The translations under genes were made by a program, and so were the position numbers. A stretch of DNA of 64,000 bases from Paenibacillus sp. 1011MAR3C5 (GTDB lineage Bacteria > Bacillota > Bacilli > Paenibacillales > Paenibacillaceae), in NCBI RefSeq assembly GCF_003591485.1, contig NZ_QZCF01000001.1, forward strand, positions 744,001 to 808,000, written 5' to 3'. A model generated the notes under the pieces. It was not told the DNA's origin. It did no database searches and saw only the letters and a list, made by a program, of their open reading frames with translations. Of the stretch, positions 8,042-16,436 are shown one piece after another. Position 1 is the first letter of the stretch. Every line of letters begins with the position of its first letter.

Positions 8042-9292
8042 TTAGTCTTCGTCGGCATCCGATCTGATCTTGCGACGCAGCCGCATCGGTCTGACCGCCA
8101 GATACGCCAGGGCGCCAATTAGCATGACAACAGGCGGTGTTACGATGCCGGTTAGCAGCAGCGGCAACGCTGCGGGCAGCCAAAGCAGCAGCAATCCTGC
8201 CGCCAGCGCAACTCGATCCACCTGAATCAGCTGATCGGTCTGCTTGTCATCAGGAAGCGGATAGACATGCTTCCATACCGAATAGCGATGTACGCTGCGA
8301 AGCCCGCCAAGCTGCAGACTGAATACGATGCCGAACAAGGCATAGACAAAGGCGGCAACCCAGCCCGACAAGGAAGCTGCATCCGCCGTCATATAATTCA
8401 CGAGCGCGCCAAGCAGCAGGATGCGAATCAGTATGCCGCCGATCTCGGAGCGAAACAGCGTGGCGCTGAACAAATAGTTGAACGTATACCGGTGCGCGAA
8501 CGGAATACGCGGCAATATCCAGGACAGATACGCTCTGCGCTTGATGCTGGACGGGAGCACCGGCACATCAATGAACAGACCAAAGAACGCATAATAACGC
8601 CTCCGCGTCACCGCTTCCTCCGCAATCAGCCTCTCCCAAGGCAACCGATGCCGCTGCGGCAGCCGGTAGCACACGAAAGCCAGCACCGCACATAAAGCGG
8701 TAAACAACAAGGCTTGCCACGGAGACGTTAAAAGCCAAGCCGCAACCGCAAGACCCGTAAGCAGCCACCGCGCCGAACGCAGCAGCAATCTCATGCTGTT
8801 CCAGGCCAGCTTGCGCTCCTGCCATCCTCCGGCAGCATTGGCGGCTTTCAGAACAAGCGCGGCGAATACAATCCACACCAGATCGCTACCAGTGCCTACT
8901 TGCCGATAGATCGGCAGGTACAACAGAATAACTGCAGCTGCAAGAAAAACGCTCTTCACGATGGTTCGCTGAAAGGAGGATCGAAGATAAGGCCCCATCT
9001 CGTGCTCTCGCGGCATGAGATAGACGACGTCCGCGCCCGCCAGATAAGTGCGCATTGGACTCCAGCTTAATACGGGCGTCATAACGAGCACCCCGACCTG
9101 CACAATGGGAAAGTCTGCAGGCACATCCCGCACAAGAGTAAAATATCCGATAGCCGACGCAATGAACACCAGTGACAAAAAGGAAGGAAAACCGCTCATC
9201 GCCATGTAGCGGATATATGGCTTGATCTCATTCCGGAAGTCTTTGGCCCTGGTGCGCCACAGCGCTGCCGGATCATGACTGGCGGGCAGCAT
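8042..9292 (-). CDS. ecsB: EcsB-family ABC transporter permease
   Basis: A 416-residue integral membrane protein with about eight to ten hydrophobic segments (for example GFPSFLSLVFIASAIGYF and TIVKSVFLAAAVILLYLPIY) and an Arg/Lys-rich C terminus. It matches the EcsB family, the permease partner of EcsA, involved in Bacillus in protein secretion and intramembrane protease function. The start codon overlaps the ecsA stop by one base (TGATG), the usual coupled arrangement. The transported substrate is not established by the sequence. Confidence 0.85.
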   Translation of the reverse strand: MLPASHDPAALWRTRAKDFRNEIKPYIRYMAMSGFPSFLSLVFIASAIGYFTLVRDVPADFPIVQVGVLVMTPVLSWSPMRTYLAGADVVYLMPREHEMGPYLRSSFQRTIVKSVFLAAAVILLYLPIYRQVGTGSDLVWIVFAALVLKAANAAGGWQERKLAWNSMRLLLRSARWLLTGLAVAAWLLTSPWQALLFTALCAVLAFVCYRLPQRHRLPWERLIAEEAVTRRRYYAFFGLFIDVPVLPSSIKRRAYLSWILPRIPFAHRYTFNYLFSATLFRSEIGGILIRILLLGALVNYMTADAASLSGWVAAFVYALFGIVFSLQLGGLRSVHRYSVWKHVYPLPDDKQTDQLIQVDRVALAAGLLLLWLPAALPLLLTGIVTPPVVMLIGALAYLAVRPMRLRRKIRSDADED

Positions 9293-10041
9293 CAGTCTAC
9301 TCCTCCAGCTACCAGCTTGTAGAAAGCATCCTCCAGCGTTCCGCTTCCGGCATCCATCCCCGCTGCGCGCCTGACGTCATCCAGATTGCCTTGCGCGGCA
9401 ATTCTTCCATGATGCATGACGATATAACGATCGCAATACGCTTCTACTGTTGATAAAATATGCGAGCTCATCAATATAGCCGCGCCTCCGCGCTTCACTT
9501 CTACCAACTGATCGAGCAGCGAGCGAATGCCAAGCGGGTCGAGTCCCAGGAATGGCTCGTCAATAATGTACAAAGGCGGTGAAGCCAGCAGAGCACTCAT
9601 AATCATGACTTTCTGCTTCATGCCCTTGGACAGGTGCGAAGCGAATGCCTTCCGCTTTGGCACCATCTGATACTGCTCCAGCAGCTTCGACGCCTGCTCC
9701 TCGTAATCACTACCCGGAACGTTGTATGCCATGCCGCTCAGCCGCAGATGCTCTTCTACTGTCAGTTCATCGAAGAGTACAGGCGTCTCCGGCACATAAG
9801 CGAAGGCCGAACGGTATTGCTGCGGCGATTCGTTCAGTGTGACGCCCGCTACCTTGATCCCGCCCTGATGGGGACTCATCAGCCCCAAAATATGTTTGAT
9901 CGTGGTGCTTTTCCCCGCGCCGTTCAAGCCGATCAGCCCGACCATCTCGCCGGCCTTCAACTCGAAGTTCAGGTCATGGAGCACCGGTCTGCGCGGGCTA
10001 TACCCGCCGGTCAATTGCTCGACCTTTAATATGGATTCCAT
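9292..10041 (-). CDS. ecsA: EcsA-family ABC transporter ATP-binding protein
   Basis: A 249-residue ATPase with Walker A GLNGAGKST (about residues 38-46), signature LSKGMKQKV and Walker B LYIIDEPFLGLDP. It pairs with the EcsB permease encoded directly downstream. The start is set at ATG 10041 (AAGGTG 6 bases upstream, protein begins MESILKVEQL); the open frame continues for 90 codons upstream, but that stretch runs through an imperfect palindromic repeat and is not coding. The EcsAB call rests on the pairing with an EcsB-type permease and on the similarity of both. Confidence 0.9.
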   Translation of the reverse strand: MESILKVEQLTGGYSPRRPVLHDLNFELKAGEMVGLIGLNGAGKSTTIKHILGLMSPHQGGIKVAGVTLNESPQQYRSAFAYVPETPVLFDELTVEEHLRLSGMAYNVPGSDYEEQASKLLEQYQMVPKRKAFASHLSKGMKQKVMIMSALLASPPLYIIDEPFLGLDPLGIRSLLDQLVEVKRGGAAILMSSHILSTVEAYCDRYIVMHHGRIAAQGNLDDVRRAAGMDAGSGTLEDAFYKLVAGGVD

Positions 10042-10145
10042 ATCAGTCACCTTCTGCCTTCCAATAATCGCCTTCCTATTAGCTAGCATACCGAATCCGG
10101 AGCCTAATATCAAAAAAAGGCTATTCAACTCTGTGGCTGAGATCA

Positions 10146-10272
10146 CAAACTGCGCAAGATATATTCTTACGATCGCTGTTGTATCCAGATTCCTTGAACA
10201 ATGGTTAAAGGTTGGATTCCGGACACAAAGGCGAACGCTATCGCTTCTCCAGAACATATCTTGCTCCGTTTG
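10146..10272. repeat. Dispersed imperfect palindrome, copy A
   Basis: About 127 bp that can fold on itself along most of its length: outer arms GCAAGATATATTCT / AGAACATATCTTGC and inner arms around GTATCCAGATTCC / GGATTCCGGACAC. A second copy (54395-54524) is roughly 80-85% identical by eye, and several differences between copies fall at paired positions. No transposase or clear target duplication is visible. Confidence 0.75.
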
Positions 10273-10337
10273 CTTCGGCCATACAGTACAACTTACGAAA
10301 ATCCGATTCAAAATCTCTAAAATTGGACTAACATAAA

Positions 10338-10382
10338 AATAGCGATGCCAGGAGTAACCTCCTGAACACCGCCATTTTCACA
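10338..10382 (-). terminator. Terminator of the SLH-domain gene
   Basis: On the minus strand AATGGCGGTG pairs with CATCGCTATT (two G-U pairs), enclosing a second stem AGGAG/CTCCT, and is followed by UUUUUAUG. It lies about 70 bases after the SLH stop. The stem sequence is shared with terminators at 1926 and 54560. Confidence 0.8.
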
Positions 10383-10448
10383 TATTGTAACCTATTTTAA
10401 TCTAGAAGAGCTTCCGTCAAGTGTTTGAACTTTCTTTTCAATTGCCGA

Positions 10449-11714
10449 TTACTTTATTTCAATCGTTTTAACGACGTTTTTGTCGCCCTTCACTTGAACG
10501 AGCTGGCCGTTCTTCAGCTTGGTAGCGTCGCCGACAATGGTGACGTTAGGATCGACATTATAAATAAGAACGGAATTTTGAGTGCTGTCAGCCGGGTTAA
10601 TCGCGATCGTCGACAGCTTAGCCTGGGAATTGAAGCCCAGTGTGCTGACTACGCCAAGCTGTGTGAAGGCTGTGCTTGCCTGGCCGTTTTCTGTCACTTC
10701 GATAAAGACCACTTTGTTCTGGTAAGTACGCAGGAACAACTTATCTCCCGCTTGCAGAGCGCTGATCGGCGACTTCTTGTCGTCGCGGAAGATAAAGACC
10801 GTCGGATCGATCGCCAGCGTCAATTCCGTCTTGTCCGGCTTCACCAGCGTAAGCTTGCCATTGGCCGGCGCTGCCTTCAGTTGGCCGGAGATCGCTTGCG
10901 CGTCGTGGTCCGGCATCTCGCCGTCTGTACGGTCAAGCAGCGCAGCAAGCTCGGCGCGTGTAACCGGCTGATTCGGACGGAACGTTTTGTTGCCATGCTT
11001 GTCTTCGTAGCCGGTAATGATGCCCTTCTGCAGCGCAAGCGCGACATAACCGACGGAGCCAGCTGGAATCTCATGCGCATCCTTGAAGTCCAGCTTCGTA
11101 TTGTTCAGCGCTTTTGCTTCGTTCTCCAGCTTGAGCGCTTTGATCAACAGAATCGTCGACCACAGTCTTGACGCATTTTGCTCCGGCTTGATTTCTGTAT
11201 CTGTCTCGAAGAACAAGTCGTTCTCCAGCGCTACAGCAACGTAACCGACCGCCCAAGGATATTTTTTCTTCAGCTTGTCCGCATCCTTGAAGTGAAGCTC
11301 TGTATTCATCTCTGTCGAGGATTCCGCTTGGTCGCGGAGGCCCATCAGTCGCACGGCAGCTGTAAGCGTCTCAATGCGTGAAATTTTTTGCTTCGGCTTG
11401 AACGTACCGTCCTCATAGCCGGTGAATACGCCTTTGGAGGCCAGACGCATGATGTATTCCAGCGCCCACTGGAGATCAGCCTCGTCCTCGAATTGCCATG
11501 TTATTTTTTTCTCTTTTTTATCGTCATCATCTCTGTCATGCTTATCGTCTTTATCCTTACCTTTGTTCTTGTTTTGCTCGTATTCCGATTTCCACTTGCC
11601 GTTTCCGTTGTTGCTATGTTTCCCGTCAGCAAAGGCGGTGGTTGCTCCTGTTGCCAACATCACTAGCGCCGTAGCTGACAGCGCAGTTTTTTTCAACATT
11701 TTCATTTTAGACAT
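10449..11714 (-). CDS. S-layer homology (SLH) domain surface protein
   Basis: A 421-residue exported protein. Signal peptide MSKMKMLKKTALSATALVML with likely cleavage after TTAFA. Residues ~35-70 are a highly charged Lys/Asp linker. Three SLH repeats follow: VFTGYEDGTFKPKQKISRIE (the most canonical), a divergent second one around WAVGYVAVALEND, and IITGYEDKHGNKTFRPNQP followed by VTRAELAALLDR. SLH trios bind pyruvylated secondary cell-wall polymer. The C-terminal ~150 residues are beta-rich (DUF-like, unrecognised). Ribosome binding site AAGGAGAG lies 9 bases before ATG and is predicted to be masked by a leader structure. Role: wall-anchored surface protein; precise function unknown. Confidence 0.88.
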   Translation of the reverse strand: MSKMKMLKKTALSATALVMLATGATTAFADGKHSNNGNGKWKSEYEQNKNKGKDKDDKHDRDDDDKKEKKITWQFEDEADLQWALEYIMRLASKGVFTGYEDGTFKPKQKISRIETLTAAVRLMGLRDQAESSTEMNTELHFKDADKLKKKYPWAVGYVAVALENDLFFETDTEIKPEQNASRLWSTILLIKALKLENEAKALNNTKLDFKDAHEIPAGSVGYVALALQKGIITGYEDKHGNKTFRPNQPVTRAELAALLDRTDGEMPDHDAQAISGQLKAAPANGKLTLVKPDKTELTLAIDPTVFIFRDDKKSPISALQAGDKLFLRTYQNKVVFIEVTENGQASTAFTQLGVVSTLGFNSQAKLSTIAINPADSTQNSVLIYNVDPNVTIVGDATKLKNGQLVQVKGDKNVVKTIEIK

Positions 11715-11715
11715 A

Positions 11716-11817
11716 AAAAGCCACTCTCCTTTTTTTTGAACGATTGCGGGAAATACCGCTTTTTACCCTCGCCCATACCTTTCGGGGGCACTCGTTCGTT
11801 TAAAGGGGGTGGCTTTC
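11716..11817 (-). promoter_or_regulatory. Structured leader that can mask the SLH gene ribosome binding site
   Basis: On the minus strand the 5' segment AAAGCCACCCCCTTT (11816-11802) pairs with AAAGGAGAGTGGCTTT (11732-11717), which contains the Shine-Dalgarno: 8 bp, a small internal loop, then 5 bp. Inside, GAACGA pairs with TCGTTC, and two hairpins sit within: one with a GAAA tetraloop (GCCCCC..GG..GGGC) and a small GCGG/CCGC one. The outer stem ends in UUUUU. It matches no riboswitch class I know. Confidence 0.55.
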
Positions 11818-11828
11818 TAAAAAATATT

Positions 11829-13325
11829 TTATTCCGGCTTCGAAGACGACTGGCGCTTCTCCTTCAACCACTTCGGAGCGCCCTTGTCTTTGGCTTCCCG
11901 TTTCCTGATCGCCTTGCTCTTCGCAGGCTTCACTTCAGGCTTGTCCTTCGCTCGCGACGGCTTCTTCGGCGCATGGCTTGCGCTGCTGCTCGATCGAGTG
12001 CGCGGAGCCGATTGCTCGCCTCTTGCCGGATCTGCCTGCTTGGCAGAGACGGATGCTTGCGCCGGCTTGACGTCTCGCTCGCCCGCTGGTTTGCCTGGCC
12101 GCTCAGCGGATGGTTTGGGACGATTGCCCGCACGTGCGCTCTCCTTGGCCAGCCGCTCCATCTTCGGTCTCGTCGCTTCGCGCAGCTCCTCCTCGGACAG
12201 CAGCTCACCGCGGTACATGGCCCTCTCCTGCAGATCAACGCCGAGCTGCTTGCGGAATTTCTCCATGATGAAGAGCTCGTGCGGCGTAACAATCGTAATG
12301 ACCGTGCCGCTGCGTCCCATTCTGCCAGTCCGGCCCGCACGATGGACATAATGATCCGCATCGACGGCAGGGTCAAGCTGAAGAACGAGCGGAAGTCCTT
12401 CGATATCCAGGCCGCGCGCCGCCACGTCAGTAGCCAGCAGCAGCTGGCAGCGGCCGTCCCTGAACCGCTCAAGCGTCGCTGCTCTGCGCTGCTTGTCGGA
12501 ATCGCCGTAGAGCATCTCCACAGTGAAGCCTTCATAGCTCAGCTTGGATTCCCAATTCGCAATTTCATTCGTCTCATTCAGGAATAACAGCGCTGAGGAT
12601 GGGTTCAATAATCGGATAAGCCTTCTTGCCGTATCCGTCTTGTCCCGCTTGTCGCTGATGACGTAATAGTTGTCTATCGTCTGCGATACCCGGTGCTCCG
12701 GGGTCAGCTGAATGCGCTGCGTGCCTCTCATCCAGCGTCCTTCGAACCGCGCCATAATGTCCGGGTACGTCGCGGAGAAAAATGCCGTCTGCCGCTCCTT
12801 GCCCATGCCGAACAATACGGCCTCCACTTCCTTCGTCGAGCCGAGCTGGAACACCTGGTCTGCCTCATCGATGACGACATGACGCACATCGCTAAGCTTC
12901 AGCTTGCGGTTTTTCAGCAATTCATGAATCCGTCCCGGCGTACCAATCACCAGCTGCGGGCGGAGCTTCAGCTTCTCGACCTGTCGCTTCATAGCGGCTC
13001 CGCCGATCAGCTGCTGCACGCGGACGCCAAGCGGCTCCGCATAAGTCTGCGCAACGCGGACAATCTGCATGGCAAGCTCCTGCGTCGGAGACAGAATAAC
13101 AGCCTGAATCGCTCCAGACTCCGTGTTGATCTGCTGCAGCAGCGGCAGCAGAAAGGCAAGCGTCTTGCCTGTGCCGGTCTGCGATCTCGCTGAGACATCA
13201 TGGCCAGCCAGCATGGCGGGAATCGTCTCCGCTTGTACAGACGTCGGCTCCTTGATGCCGTTTTTGACCAATTCTTCAATCAGTACTTCTTGAATCCCTA
13301 GATCATTCCAGGTTATTCCGCTCAT
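11829..13325 (-). CDS. DEAD-box ATP-dependent RNA helicase
   Basis: A 498-residue helicase that unwinds RNA in ribosome assembly or mRNA decay. All core motifs are visible: Q motif (KEPTSVQAETIP), I SQTGTGKT, Ia PTQELA, Ib TPGR, II DEAD (VIDEADQVF), III SAT, IV/V ATDVAARGLDIEG and VI HRAGRTGRMG. The last ~115 residues are a Lys/Arg/Ser/Pro-rich low-complexity tail, typical of RNA-binding extensions in CshA/CshB/DbpA-type proteins. GAGGT lies upstream of ATG 13325. The ortholog within the family is not resolved; it resembles the CshB group by length and tail. Confidence 0.93.
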   Translation of the reverse strand: MSGITWNDLGIQEVLIEELVKNGIKEPTSVQAETIPAMLAGHDVSARSQTGTGKTLAFLLPLLQQINTESGAIQAVILSPTQELAMQIVRVAQTYAEPLGVRVQQLIGGAAMKRQVEKLKLRPQLVIGTPGRIHELLKNRKLKLSDVRHVVIDEADQVFQLGSTKEVEAVLFGMGKERQTAFFSATYPDIMARFEGRWMRGTQRIQLTPEHRVSQTIDNYYVISDKRDKTDTARRLIRLLNPSSALLFLNETNEIANWESKLSYEGFTVEMLYGDSDKQRRAATLERFRDGRCQLLLATDVAARGLDIEGLPLVLQLDPAVDADHYVHRAGRTGRMGRSGTVITIVTPHELFIMEKFRKQLGVDLQERAMYRGELLSEEELREATRPKMERLAKESARAGNRPKPSAERPGKPAGERDVKPAQASVSAKQADPARGEQSAPRTRSSSSASHAPKKPSRAKDKPEVKPAKSKAIRKREAKDKGAPKWLKEKRQSSSKPE

Positions 13326-13364
13326 GGTTATACCTCGCTTATCTTCTTTAACCCTATCGTTATC

Positions 13365-14138
13365 TTATTTCTTGTTGAACAGTCCGCCGAACAGCACATC
13401 CGCCATCCGCGGGAACAATCCATAGAGCTTAATGCCAATAGACGCCGTACGCGGCAGATCCAGCTCGGCAGTCCGCTTCTCCATGACACGCACGATGGCG
13501 CGGGAGACGTATTCCGGCTTCATCATGAACCAGCTTACGTTTTTCACATAGGAGCCTGATGGGTCCGCCAGTGCAAAAAACGCCGTGTCAATCGGTCCCG
13601 GATTGATGGCCGATACATGAATGCCTTGCGGCCTGAGCTCCATCCTAAGCGAATTCGTAAAGCCAAGAACGGCGTGCTTCGTTGCCGAATAGCTGGTCGA
13701 CTTGGAGGAGCCGATCTTGCCCGCCATCGAAGCCACGTTGACAATATGTCCCTCGCCGCGTTCCTGCATATGAGGCAGCACCGCCTTGACGCAGCGTACA
13801 ATCCCCATATAGTTGGTATCCATCATCGCCTCGAACTGCTCGACCGGCATGCTCGTGATCGTCTCGAATTGGCCGTAACCGGCATTGTTCAACAAAATAT
13901 CGATTTTACCGTACTTTGCGATGACCGCATCGACCGTGCTCTCTACGTCTTCCGTCTTCGTCACGTCCATGACGTAATAGGAGCATTCGCCTTGAATAGA
14001 GGCTGTCTGTTTCTTCAGCCGCTCGACATTTCGGCCGGTTAATACCGGTATCGCTCCCCGCTCTGCGAGCATCGAAGCGGTAATGGCGCCTATCCCGCTG
14101 GAAGCGCCCGAGATGAGTACGATCTTCCCTTTCAACAT
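13365..14138 (-). CDS. Short-chain dehydrogenase/reductase
   Basis: A 257-residue classical SDR, an NAD(P)-dependent oxidoreductase of unknown substrate. Rossmann motif GASSGIG near residues 11-17, NNAGYG, the catalytic Ser-Tyr-Lys as NVASMAGKIGSS...SYSATK, and the PG motif AINPGPIDT. The hydrophobic C-terminal part (GIKLYGLFPRMADVLFGGLF) resembles the membrane-associating tails of the YqjQ/DltE-like group. It lies 40 bases upstream of the helicase gene on the same strand, possibly co-transcribed with it. Confidence 0.88.
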   Translation of the reverse strand: MLKGKIVLISGASSGIGAITASMLAERGAIPVLTGRNVERLKKQTASIQGECSYYVMDVTKTEDVESTVDAVIAKYGKIDILLNNAGYGQFETITSMPVEQFEAMMDTNYMGIVRCVKAVLPHMQERGEGHIVNVASMAGKIGSSKSTSYSATKHAVLGFTNSLRMELRPQGIHVSAINPGPIDTAFFALADPSGSYVKNVSWFMMKPEYVSRAIVRVMEKRTAELDLPRTASIGIKLYGLFPRMADVLFGGLFNKK

Positions 14139-14189
14139 GCAGCATCACCCATCCCTCAGTGTACTCCATACCAAGCCCTTTAAGCAAAA

Positions 14190-14212
14190 AAAAGCTCCAA
14201 AAAGGAGCTTCT
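14190..14212 (-). terminator. Terminator of cheX
   Basis: Stem AAGCTCC / GGAGCTT with an AAAAA loop; on the minus strand it is followed by seven to eight U residues (A run 14186-14193 on plus). It begins 7 bases after the cheX stop. Confidence 0.88.
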
Positions 14213-14218
14213 TTTGCA

Positions 14219-14680
14219 TTAAGATGCGATAAGCACTTGAATGTCCAATTCGCCGATTCCGTCCATGATTAGAGGAATCGTCAGCGCTTGTGTAGCATTG
14301 AACCCTGCCGACTGGGCTGATTGAATCAGCTTCGGCGGCGTAATATCCACTCTTACGCCCTGATTGTACAAGATGGTGCTGGCATTGCCACTGATCATAT
14401 TGCCGAGCTCGGAGATGGCGCTGCGTCCCATCTCATCGATCTCAGAAATCGCGTATCCGCCCATCATAGCCGATACCATCTTGAGAGCTACCTGTTCACT
14501 TAGTCCGAATACGATATCACCGTTCATTTGTCCGTTGAGGCCTATTTGAATCCAAATATAGTTTTCCACGAACTTAATGTCCTTGACTCCAAGCTGTCCT
14601 GTAGCAGGCTTAATCTGAACAAGCTGCTCAATTACGATTTTTGCTGACTCAAGAAACGGGTTTATATATTCTGCCTTCAT
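14219..14680 (-). CDS. cheX: Chemotaxis phosphatase CheX
   Basis: A 153-residue protein of the CheC/CheX/FliY phosphatase family, which dephosphorylates CheY-P. It shows GQMNGDIVFGLSEQVALKMVSAMMGG and the signature helix AISELGNMISGNAS, with the Glu and Asn of the E-x-x-N phosphatase motif. Only one such helix is evident, as in CheX. The start is placed at ATG 14680, where the family N terminus (MKAEYINPFL) begins; AAAGGAG lies 12 bases upstream. The open frame continues 43 codons further without resemblance. It is monocistronic, away from other chemotaxis genes. Confidence 0.9.
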   Translation of the reverse strand: MKAEYINPFLESAKIVIEQLVQIKPATGQLGVKDIKFVENYIWIQIGLNGQMNGDIVFGLSEQVALKMVSAMMGGYAISEIDEMGRSAISELGNMISGNASTILYNQGVRVDITPPKLIQSAQSAGFNATQALTIPLIMDGIGELDIQVLIAS

Positions 14681-14820
14681 AAAGAGGATGCGCTCCTTTT
14701 TCGACAAAATTCGCAATTTGTCTATTTTGCCACTATTATACTTGAAATAATAGGACAAGTATACTAGTTGAAACGCATATCGATCTTTAGACCTACAAAA
14801 AAATTGCATCTCTTTCTAGT

Positions 14821-15828
14821 CTAAACGGCTTTGTCTTGACTCTTTTTCCGGAAATGCATTCTCATCAGCCTAAGCCTTTCGTATAGCATCTCGACCGGTT
14901 TGCCGGGCTGTGAGGCGGCAGCTTCCCCATATACTTGATGAAGGACAGGCTTTAGGTACTGATCCCCGATCGAGGACATTGCCTCCAGAATCTGCTCCTG
15001 CTCCTCCTCTGGAACTGCGCTTAGCTCCCGCTGGATCAATGCTTCCACATCATATCCTTCCTGCTCCAGCAGCTCGATCCGCAAGAGCAGCTCCCGGCGC
15101 GGCAGCTTCAGCTCAGTCTGCAATTGGTCCAGTCCGCCCGACTGCTGCAGCACGGCCAGTATTCTCCGCTTCTCTTGCTGACGGTCCATGATGCCCTTAT
15201 ATTTGTTTTCCTTTTGCTTATACAACCAGGCCGTGTATTGCTCCGCATCCAGCCTCTCCTGCACCCAATCCAGCGGAAAAGAAGTGGCTCGCTCCATCCC
15301 TGCAGTAAGACCGATGATCGATTCCCCGTAGGCCTCCTGCTTGCTCTTGCCCCAGCCCGGTATTTGCTTCAGCTCCTCCAGGCTTTGCGGCACATATGTG
15401 CTGATCATCCATAACATCCGATTCGAAGCTATCAAATAGGCTGAGCGCTTCTCTGCTGCGGCGGTCTTGCGCCTCCATTCTCTCAGTGCCTGGAACAGCG
15501 CTTCGTCGGCGTTCAGTTCCCCGTAGCATTGCAGCATGGATGGCAGGCTGCCGACAGAGGCACGCCCGCTGTCCAGCATGCCATCCAGAATTGGCTCGTA
15601 GCCCGCCCCCATCATTCTGGCTACGCCATAGCGGAAGGCTGTCAGCATCTCCTCCCAGGAAGTGCCCTCGAACCAGCGAAGCGGCTCCTTCTCGCCGTCC
15701 TCATCGGCACCGGCTTCCAGCCAGAGAACCGAATAACGACCTCACTCCTCGCCGATAGACAGTTGGGCGGACTCGATTCGGCCTCCCTCCACCGGCTTCT
15801 CAAACGTGTTCAGAAATACGATTTGCAT
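14821..15828 (-). pseudogene. HRDC-domain protein gene interrupted by an in-frame TGA
   Basis: Reading from ATG 15828 (AAAGGTGAGAGG 5 bases upstream) gives MQIVFLNTFEKPVEGG..., then TGA at 15744-15742 in codon 29, then an uninterrupted frame of 306 codons in the same phase continuing RYSVLWLEAGAD and WFEGTSWEEML into the main body. The body contains an HRDC domain (AYLIASNRMLWMIST, LKQIPGWGKSKQEAYG), a nucleic-acid-binding module of RecQ helicases and RNase D, and a helical C terminus. Both sides of the stop read as one protein. Either the gene is inactivated, the base is an assembly error, or translation restarts at ATG 15648. One base change restores it. Function of such stand-alone HRDC proteins is unknown. 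Confidence 0.75.
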
Positions 15829-15901
15829 AGCTGCCTCTCACCTTTCGTCATGGATATTGGCGAATGCAAGAACGAACGCCTCGACTTCAGACATGCCAAC
15901 A

Positions 15902-15941
15902 AAAAAAGCACCTCTTTCCGCAAAGGCAGAAGAGGTGCTTC
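15902..15941 (-). terminator. Hairpin terminator in the leader of the HRDC gene
   Basis: Stem AAGCACCTCTT / AAGAGGTGCTT (15906-15916 with 15930-15940) followed on the minus strand by seven U residues. No minus-strand gene ends upstream of it; it sits 75-110 bases before the HRDC start, so it acts as an attenuator or ends a short RNA. Confidence 0.75.
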
Positions 15942-15962
15942 CTCACACGTCCATGATTCGAT

Positions 15963-15991
15963 TGCCAATATGCTAACATAATACGGTACAT
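15963..15991 (-). promoter_or_regulatory. Possible promoter upstream of the HRDC leader hairpin
   Basis: Minus-strand TTGCCT and TAGCAT are separated by 17 bases upstream of the leader terminator. The -35 is a fair match and the -10 a weak one, so this is tentative. Confidence 0.35.
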
Positions 15992-16052
15992 TAGGCAAGC
16001 CTATCCTTTATATTCGCATATGCGCTTCCTTATCTTTTGCTCCGTATTCAGG

Positions 16053-16058
16053 TATAAT
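16053..16058 (+). promoter_or_regulatory. Consensus -10 element before the DUF3055-like gene
   Basis: TATAAT, 26-32 bases before the likely start codon. No clear -35 at 17 bp. Confidence 0.5.
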
Positions 16059-16089
16059 GTTCTCAAAACCGATGCGGAGGATTATGGCT

Positions 16090-16386
16090 ATGGAACTGCC
16101 TCATTACGATTTTATGTCCGATACGACAGAAGATACGACTACGAGATTTACAACCTTTATTACGCCAGGCATGAAGCGCTTCGATCTGGCTGTGACGACG
16201 ACGAACCGCTTCTACGGCAAGAAGCTCATTACGGATCTGCAGTCCGGCAAGACGGCTATCATCGGACCGGATGATTTGGAACAGGAAGGCTATCTGGAGC
16301 ATACGTTCAAGCTGACGGAAGAAGAAGCCGGCGAGCTGGCCCAATTTCTCTACTTCGTCGTCGGCACGGTGAATTTTACCGACTGA
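16090..16386 (+). CDS. Small conserved protein, DUF3055-like
   Basis: A 98-residue soluble acidic protein. The layout (FTTFITPGMKRFDLAVTTTNRFYGKKLITDLQSGKTAIIGPDDLEQEGYLEHTFKL) resembles the DUF3055 family of small Firmicutes proteins of unknown function; this is from memory and not verified. GGAGG at 16076-16080 suits ATG 16090 (9 bases); ATG 16084 would be only 3 bases away. Followed after 50 bases by another small gene, likely in the same transcript. Confidence 0.65.
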   Translation: MELPHYDFMSDTTEDTTTRFTTFITPGMKRFDLAVTTTNRFYGKKLITDLQSGKTAIIGPDDLEQEGYLEHTFKLTEEEAGELAQFLYFVVGTVNFTD

Positions 16387-16436
16387 TCTCGGCAACCCTA
16401 GAATGGCAGACAACTGCTGGACAGGAGGGCTTGCCA

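Larger units (their letters stand above)
10042..10448. other. 407-bp intergenic region between ecsA and the SLH gene
   Basis: Contains no gene. It holds the ecsA promoter region (no clear hexamers recognised), copy A of a dispersed palindromic element (10146-10272) and the terminator of the SLH gene (10338-10378). Confidence 0.7.

Noticed and set aside
9292..10311. A 339-codon version of ecsA with a 90-codon N-terminal extension
   Set aside because: The added part has no ribosome binding site or domain similarity and reads through the dispersed palindrome; ATG 10041 has a good site and the standard ABC start.
10425..11171. A 248-codon plus-strand frame over the SLH gene
   Set aside because: Mirror frame of a gene with clear SLH repeats; no ribosome binding site.
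11716..11817. c-di-GMP (GEMM-I) riboswitch in the SLH leader
   Set aside because: It shares a GAAA tetraloop and a closing outer stem, but the conserved joining sequences of that class are not visible.
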